From JAWUWD01 sp034112085 (GTDB lineage: Bacteria; Bacteroidota; Bacteroidia; Cytophagales; Cyclobacteriaceae), in assembly GCA_034112085.1 (NCBI GenBank), contig JAWUWD010000089.1, positions 1 through 54,633 of the forward strand: a stretch of DNA of 54,633 nt, given 5' to 3'. A program made the translations under genes and the position numbers. Positions 51,018-54,633 of this stretch are shown one piece after another. The stretch's first letter is position 1, and each line of letters opens with the position of its first letter. The notes below the pieces were generated by a model. That model had not been told where the DNA came from. It saw only the letters and a list, made by a program, of their open reading frames with translations, and made no database searches.

Positions 51018-51431
51018 ATGAACAAAGAATCTTTCCTTCGGGAATTTATGACTGAAATTTGGAATAAAAAGAATTTTGATAAAGTTGAACAATATGTTCA
51101 TCCAGAATATACAATCCATCTTGATACAACTGACCCTTGGGAAGGAAAAACTTTATCTCATTCTGAATTCGAAGAGCGATTGAATTTTTCATTCAATTCA
51201 TTTCCTGATATGAATTTTGAAATAACATCTGTTATTCCAGAAGAAAATCACGTTGCTATAACTTGGATATTAACTGGAACAAACCTTGGTATGATTGGCG
51301 GATATCCACCAACCAAAAAATCAATAAATACAAAAGGGTTAACAATTTATCATTTCAAGGACAATTTAATTAATGGACATACTCAAGTTTTTGACAGAAT
51401 AACTGTTATGAAACAATTAGGATTTATGTAA
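51018..51431 (+). CDS. SnoaL-like ester cyclase family protein
   Basis: A 137-residue protein of the SnoaL polyketide cyclase-like group. Family features are the start FLREFMTEIWNKKNFDKVEQYVHPEYTIH, the FPDMNFEITSVIPEENHVAITW strand region and NTKGLTIYHFKDNLINGHTQV at the end. Members fold as an NTF2-like barrel and their substrates in non-polyketide organisms are unknown. The GIY-YIG gene follows after 1 bp. Codon use is markedly AT-rich from here to the window end. Confidence 0.8.
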   Translation: MNKESFLREFMTEIWNKKNFDKVEQYVHPEYTIHLDTTDPWEGKTLSHSEFEERLNFSFNSFPDMNFEITSVIPEENHVAITWILTGTNLGMIGGYPPTKKSINTKGLTIYHFKDNLINGHTQVFDRITVMKQLGFM

Positions 51432-51432
51432 T

Positions 51433-51771
51433 ATGAAAACAAAAAAAGAACTTAAAGAAGAGTACAAACAAATGAAAATTCCAATGGGAGTTTTTCAATT
51501 AAAAAACATTGAAAATAATAAAGTTCTGATTGACAATAGTATTGATATGGAATCAAAATGGAACAGACATAAAATGGAACTCAAATTCGGTAACCACAGG
51601 AATGGTAGTTTCCAAAAAGATTGGAATGAGTATGGAGAGGAAAATTTTGTGTTTGAAGTTTTATCAGAATTAAAAAAGAAAGAAGAAGAAAATATAAATT
51701 ACAATAAGGAATTGAAAACTCTGCAAGAAATGGTAACTGAAGAGTTGAATACTGAAAGTATCTACAAATAA
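51433..51771 (+). CDS. GIY-YIG family protein
   Basis: A 112-residue protein of the GIY-YIG superfamily subgroup seen in small Bacteroidota genes. The N-terminal GVFQLKNIENNKVLIDNSID corresponds to the GIY-YIG motif pair in degenerate form, and SKWNRHKMELKFGNHRNGSF plus WNEYGEENFVFEVLSEL match the rest of the fold. The first Tyr of the nuclease motif is replaced by Phe (GVF), so catalytic activity is uncertain. The end is a Lys/Glu-rich helix. It lies 1 bp after the ester cyclase stop. Confidence 0.75.
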   Translation: MKTKKELKEEYKQMKIPMGVFQLKNIENNKVLIDNSIDMESKWNRHKMELKFGNHRNGSFQKDWNEYGEENFVFEVLSELKKKEEENINYNKELKTLQEMVTEELNTESIYK

Positions 51772-51910
51772 AAAGCAGGTGCAACAATGTATATAAAAAA
51801 TAACGCAAGTTATTGGTAACACGAAGGCTTGGGTATTTTTTGGAAAGTCGCCAAATTTTTAAATTTGACAAATTCCCAAAAATAAAATAATTAGTAAAAT
51901 TTAAAAATTC

Positions 51911-51978
51911 GGCTTGTGTATAATCCGAAAAGTTATCGCCTATTTTTAGCGATACTTTTCATATACGAGACGTAAGCC
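51911..51978. repeat. Long imperfect inverted repeat upstream of the WYL regulator
   Basis: GGCTT at 51911-51915 pairs with AAGCC at 51974-51978. The inner arms GAAAAG..TATCGC and GCGATACTTTTC (51949-51960) form a ~12-bp stem with one bulge around a CTATTTTTA loop. It could be an RNA structure, a terminator pair or an attachment-like site. Confidence 0.45.
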
Positions 51979-52009
51979 ATTTGAAAAAAACCAATAACTA
52001 CATTGAAAA

Positions 52010-52699
52010 ATGGATTATTCCGAAACAAATAGACTATCAAGATTAACAGCAATCTTAATTCAATTACAGACCAAACGAATTGTAACTGCTTCGGAATTAG
52101 CTAATAAATTTAATATTAGCAAAAGAACTATTTACAGAGACTTAAAGGCATTGGAACAATCTGGTGTTCCTGTATTAACGGAAGAAGGAAAAGGCTATAC
52201 ATTAATGGAAGGATATAAAATTCCACCTGTAATGTTTACCGAAAAACAAGCAAATGCTATAATACTTGCAGAACAATTAGTACTAAATAGTAAGGATGCA
52301 TCATTTGTTAAGGACTATTCAGAAGCAATAGATAAAATTAAATCAATTCTAAAATATACGACAAAAGATAAAGCTAATATACTTCTTGAACGTACGAGTT
52401 ATGACGAAAACATAAATCGAGAAAGGAATAGTAATAATTTATCAGATTTACAAAATGCATTAACTAATTACAACCTTGTTAAAATAGAATATATCAATAA
52501 AGAAAATTCTGCATCAATTAGAATAATAGAACCATTTGCCATATTAAATTCTGAAAATTGGTATTTAGTTGCATTTTGTCGTTTGCGTAACGAGTTTAGG
52601 TTTTTTAGACCAGACAGAATTCAAAAAATAGAAATTCTAACAGAAAATTTCGAACCTCATAATATGACTTTACAAGAATATTTTGACAAACATCAATAA
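52010..52699 (+). CDS. HTH-WYL domain transcriptional regulator (YafY-like)
   Basis: A 229-residue regulator. An HTH_11 domain at residues ~8-65 contains LANKFNISKRTIYRDLKALE, and a WYL domain covers residues ~135-225 with the ligand-binding NWYLVAFCRLRNEFRFFRPDRI. WYL regulators usually bind a ligand or nucleic acid and control nearby genes. The adjacent alpha/beta hydrolase, whose promoter holds a possible inverted repeat (CCTT-GCCAT-AAGG near 52711), is the likely target. Confidence 0.87.
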   Translation: MDYSETNRLSRLTAILIQLQTKRIVTASELANKFNISKRTIYRDLKALEQSGVPVLTEEGKGYTLMEGYKIPPVMFTEKQANAIILAEQLVLNSKDASFVKDYSEAIDKIKSILKYTTKDKANILLERTSYDENINRERNSNNLSDLQNALTNYNLVKIEYINKENSASIRIIEPFAILNSENWYLVAFCRLRNEFRFFRPDRIQKIEILTENFEPHNMTLQEYFDKHQ

Positions 52700-52705
52700 C
52701 TCTTT

Positions 52706-52730
52706 TTGACCCTTGCCATAAGGTTGTCAT
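52706..52730. promoter_or_regulatory. Possible operator upstream of the alpha/beta hydrolase
   Basis: TGAC-CCTT and AAGG-TTGTCA are arranged as an imperfect inverted repeat around GCCAT, between the regulator stop and the -7 box at 52741. Confidence 0.35.
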
Positions 52731-52740
52731 CGACCCAATT

Positions 52741-52748
52741 TACTTTTG
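52741..52748 (+). promoter_or_regulatory. -7 promoter element of the alpha/beta hydrolase gene
   Basis: TACTTTTG matches TAnnTTTG exactly, 25 bp before the start codon. No TTG at the normal -33 distance is seen. Confidence 0.45.
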
Positions 52749-52773
52749 TAGTATAATTATTTTAAAACAAAAA

Positions 52774-53736
52774 ATGACAACAAAAATGAACAAAAGTATT
52801 AATTCAATCGAGTTTCCAAAATCTACTATGATTTTAGTCAATGGTATTGAACTGGAAGTATTTGAAGCAGGTAAAGAGAATAAAGGTAAACCTATTGTAC
52901 TTTGCCACGGATTTCCAGAAAATGCGTTTTCTTGGCGTTTCCAAATTCCAGAACTTGTAAAAGCTGGATATCACGTTATTGTTCCAAATCAAAGAGGTTA
53001 TGGAAAATCATCTTGTCCAACTGAAATAATAGAATATGGCATTGAACATTTAACAGGTGACTTGGTTTCTCTTCTAGATTACTACGGATATAAAGATGCT
53101 ACTTTTATAGGTCACGATTGGGGTGCTAATATTGTTTGGAGTCTAGCTTTATTACATCCTGAAAAAGTAAATAAAATAATAAATTTGGCTTTACCATATA
53201 TGCAAAGAGGAGAAAAACCTTGGATAGAGTTTATGGAAGAAATATTTGGACCAGATAATTATTTTGTTCACTTTAATAGACAAGTAGGAGTCGCAGATGC
53301 TATTTTGGATGAAAAAAAATCTCAATTTCTTGGTAATTTGTTCCGAAAAAATGTACCTCTTACAATGCCTGAATCAGGTATGATGATGATTAATCTTGCA
53401 AAAGCAGAAAAATCACTTGGAGACCCTATAATGAGTGAAAGTGAATTGGCTGTTTATGTTTCTGCTTTTGAAACATCAGGATTTACAGGAGGTATAAATT
53501 GGTATAGAAACCTTGACCAAAATTGGCATTTACTAGCAGATGTAAACCCAATTATTCAACATCCTACACTTATGATATATGGAGAACAAGATATGATTCC
53601 TAAGTCGGAAAACTTAACAAATTTCGTACCTAATGCAGAAGCGGTTAGTTTAGATTGTGGTCATTGTATTCAACAAGAACTTCCAAAAGAAACTAATAAA
53701 GTGATTTTAAAATGGTTGGAACAACATAATGCCTAA
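52774..53736 (+). CDS. Alpha/beta hydrolase (epoxide hydrolase-like)
   Basis: A 320-residue cytoplasmic hydrolase. The oxyanion-site segment LCHGFPENAFSWRFQIPEL is near residues 44-62, the nucleophile elbow FIGHDWGANIVWSLALLHPE carries the catalytic Asp near residue 118, and GHCIQQELP near residue 295 holds the catalytic His. An Asp nucleophile in GHDWG fits epoxide hydrolases or haloalkane dehalogenases rather than Ser hydrolases. Met5 is an alternative start. It overlaps the next gene by 8 bp. Confidence 0.87.
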   Translation: MTTKMNKSINSIEFPKSTMILVNGIELEVFEAGKENKGKPIVLCHGFPENAFSWRFQIPELVKAGYHVIVPNQRGYGKSSCPTEIIEYGIEHLTGDLVSLLDYYGYKDATFIGHDWGANIVWSLALLHPEKVNKIINLALPYMQRGEKPWIEFMEEIFGPDNYFVHFNRQVGVADAILDEKKSQFLGNLFRKNVPLTMPESGMMMINLAKAEKSLGDPIMSESELAVYVSAFETSGFTGGINWYRNLDQNWHLLADVNPIIQHPTLMIYGEQDMIPKSENLTNFVPNAEAVSLDCGHCIQQELPKETNKVILKWLEQHNA

Positions 53737-54310
53737 AAAGGAAATAGAAACATATTATCCTAAAAACCAAACAGATTGGAGAAACTGGTTAGATGAAAAT
53801 CATCAGTTGAAACAGTCTGTTTGGCTTGTTTTTTATAAAAAATCAACAAAAGTTGCCTCTATTAGTTGGAGTGAAGCAGTTGATGAAGCACTTTGTTTTG
53901 GATGGATAGATAGTACTAAAAAGACAATTGATGCAGAAAAATATATACAATATTTTAGCAAAAGAAAACCTAACAGCATTTGGTCTAAGGTAAATAAGGA
54001 TAAAGTAGCATATTTAACTTCAAAAAAATTGATTCAAAAAGCTGGATATAAATCTATTGAAATTGCAAAAGAAAATGGCTCTTGGTCTATACTAGATGAA
54101 GTAGAAGCTCTTATACTTCCCAAAGAAGTAAAAAAAGAATTTGACAAAAGAGAGGGAGCGTTAGAGTATTATGATAGTTTAAGTAAATCAGCAAAGAAAA
54201 TTCTATTAAGTTGGGTTATTCTTGCCAAAAGAGATGAAACTAGACTAAAAAGAATTATTGAAATAGCCGAAAATGCTAGTAGAAATACGAAACCAAAACA
54301 ATTCCGATAA
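53729..54310 (+). CDS. YdeI/OmpD-associated family protein
   Basis: A 193-residue protein of the YdeI-like bacteriocin-protection family. DWRNWLDENHQLKQSVWLVFYKKST and DEALCFGWIDSTKKTIDAEKYIQYF are the defining segments, and LSKSAKKILLSWVILAKRDETRLKRI forms the conserved C-terminal half. No membrane segments or signal are present. Its biochemical role is unknown, although some relatives protect against antimicrobial peptides. It is translationally coupled to the hydrolase and followed by the group II intron region. Confidence 0.82.
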   Translation: MPKKEIETYYPKNQTDWRNWLDENHQLKQSVWLVFYKKSTKVASISWSEAVDEALCFGWIDSTKKTIDAEKYIQYFSKRKPNSIWSKVNKDKVAYLTSKKLIQKAGYKSIEIAKENGSWSILDEVEALILPKEVKKEFDKREGALEYYDSLSKSAKKILLSWVILAKRDETRLKRIIEIAENASRNTKPKQFR

Positions 54311-54334
54311 AATAAAAAACGGCTTACAATCGAG

Positions 54335-54633
54335 TAGACGGCTCGACTAGCTGTCGCTAGCAGAGTGCGCCTCTCACACCACCCAGCGTACGGTTCTCGT
54401 ACTGGGCGGTTCGTAAAGTATAGAATAGATGCTCTTTACACCAACTATCCCTTTCCGCTACTTTTAAGTATAGGCTATACAAATGTATTCCTATACGAAT
54501 TTTCACTTCGCAATACGTTCTAGTCCTTCCCTTTCTCGTGAGACCTCTACGCTCTAACGCAGCTCGTTTCCTGATCGGTACTATGACCTCTGCTGACTTC
54601 TCTTCAATGTGCTCGACATCTAGAGACCTCCCT
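54335..54633 (-). mobile_element. Group II intron 3' end, cut by the window edge
   Basis: Minus-strand sequence at 54377-54413 forms a hairpin of the domain V type. CCGCCCAG pairs with CTGGGTGG at the base, TACG with CGTA above, and a 2-nt CG bulge lies on the 3' side, as in catalytic domain V. The rest of the segment runs to the window edge. No maturase gene is recognised in the visible part. The left boundary near 54335 is approximate. Confidence 0.65.

Noticed and set aside
54357..54632. A ~91-codon minus-strand open frame running through the intron end
   Set aside because: It passes straight through the domain V hairpin and has no start. It is probably fortuitous within structured RNA.

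Overview
The window is a chromosomal segment from a Bacteroidota bacterium, most likely an aerobic or microaerophilic member of the Cytophagales and possibly marine. The evidence is low G+C, many promoters of the Bacteroidota type (TAnnTTTG at -7), a fused CcoN-CcoO cytochrome oxidase subunit, a Sec-type (clade II) nitrous oxide reductase, and gene families typical of the phylum. The species cannot be named from the sequence.

Layout. 1-2127: the end of a biotin carboxylase gene, a DUF1015 protein and Maf. 2135-9166: a divergent surface-glycan and phosphonate island. The minus arm encodes a CDP-glycerol-type glycerophosphotransferase, a LicC-like nucleotidyltransferase and a family 2 glycosyltransferase. 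The plus arm encodes a LicD-like gene broken by an in-frame stop, a cytidylyltransferase-PEP mutase fusion, phosphonopyruvate decarboxylase and an iron alcohol dehydrogenase. Together the plus-arm enzymes would make 2-hydroxyethylphosphonate, which the neighbouring transferases could activate and attach to a glycan. 9237-11692: deoxynucleoside kinase, Pcm, an acyl-CoA thioesterase and an unknown protein. 11715-18739: a minus-strand nos operon (cytochrome c, fasciclin protein, NosZ, membrane protein, NosL, NosD, NosF, NosY). 18862-21849: a gene-poor accessory stretch with RidA, an Imm51-like lipoprotein, an unknown lipoprotein and two families of short palindromic repeats. 21850-23145: NhaA. 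23337-28870: a DabA/DabB inorganic carbon uptake system with a small partner protein and a divergent LysR regulator. 28966-41122: a full cbb3 oxidase and assembly region (CcoS, CcoI, CcoH-like, FixH, CcoG, CcoP, CcoQ, CcoNO) with HemN, two universal stress proteins and a Crp/Fnr regulator. 41253-50964: a tricorn-like protease, membrane pyrophosphatase, a channel-like sensor protein and an amidohydrolase lipoprotein. 51018-54310: a more AT-rich set of small accessory genes (ester cyclase, GIY-YIG protein, WYL regulator, alpha/beta hydrolase, YdeI-like protein). 54335-54633: the 3' end of a minus-strand group II intron, cut by the window edge.

How it works together. Nitrous oxide reduction, cbb3 respiration, copper delivery (CcoI, NosL, NosDFY) and oxygen-independent heme synthesis appear to be joined in one low-oxygen regulon. 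A palindrome ATGAC-N4-GTCAT, or a close variant, lies upstream of the nos operon, ccoI, ccoNO and hemN. At three of these promoters it sits 31-33 bp from a -7-like box, where a Crp/Fnr activator would bind. A Crp/Fnr protein with an N-terminal cysteine cluster is encoded in the middle of the region. The other main point of interest is the phosphonate island.
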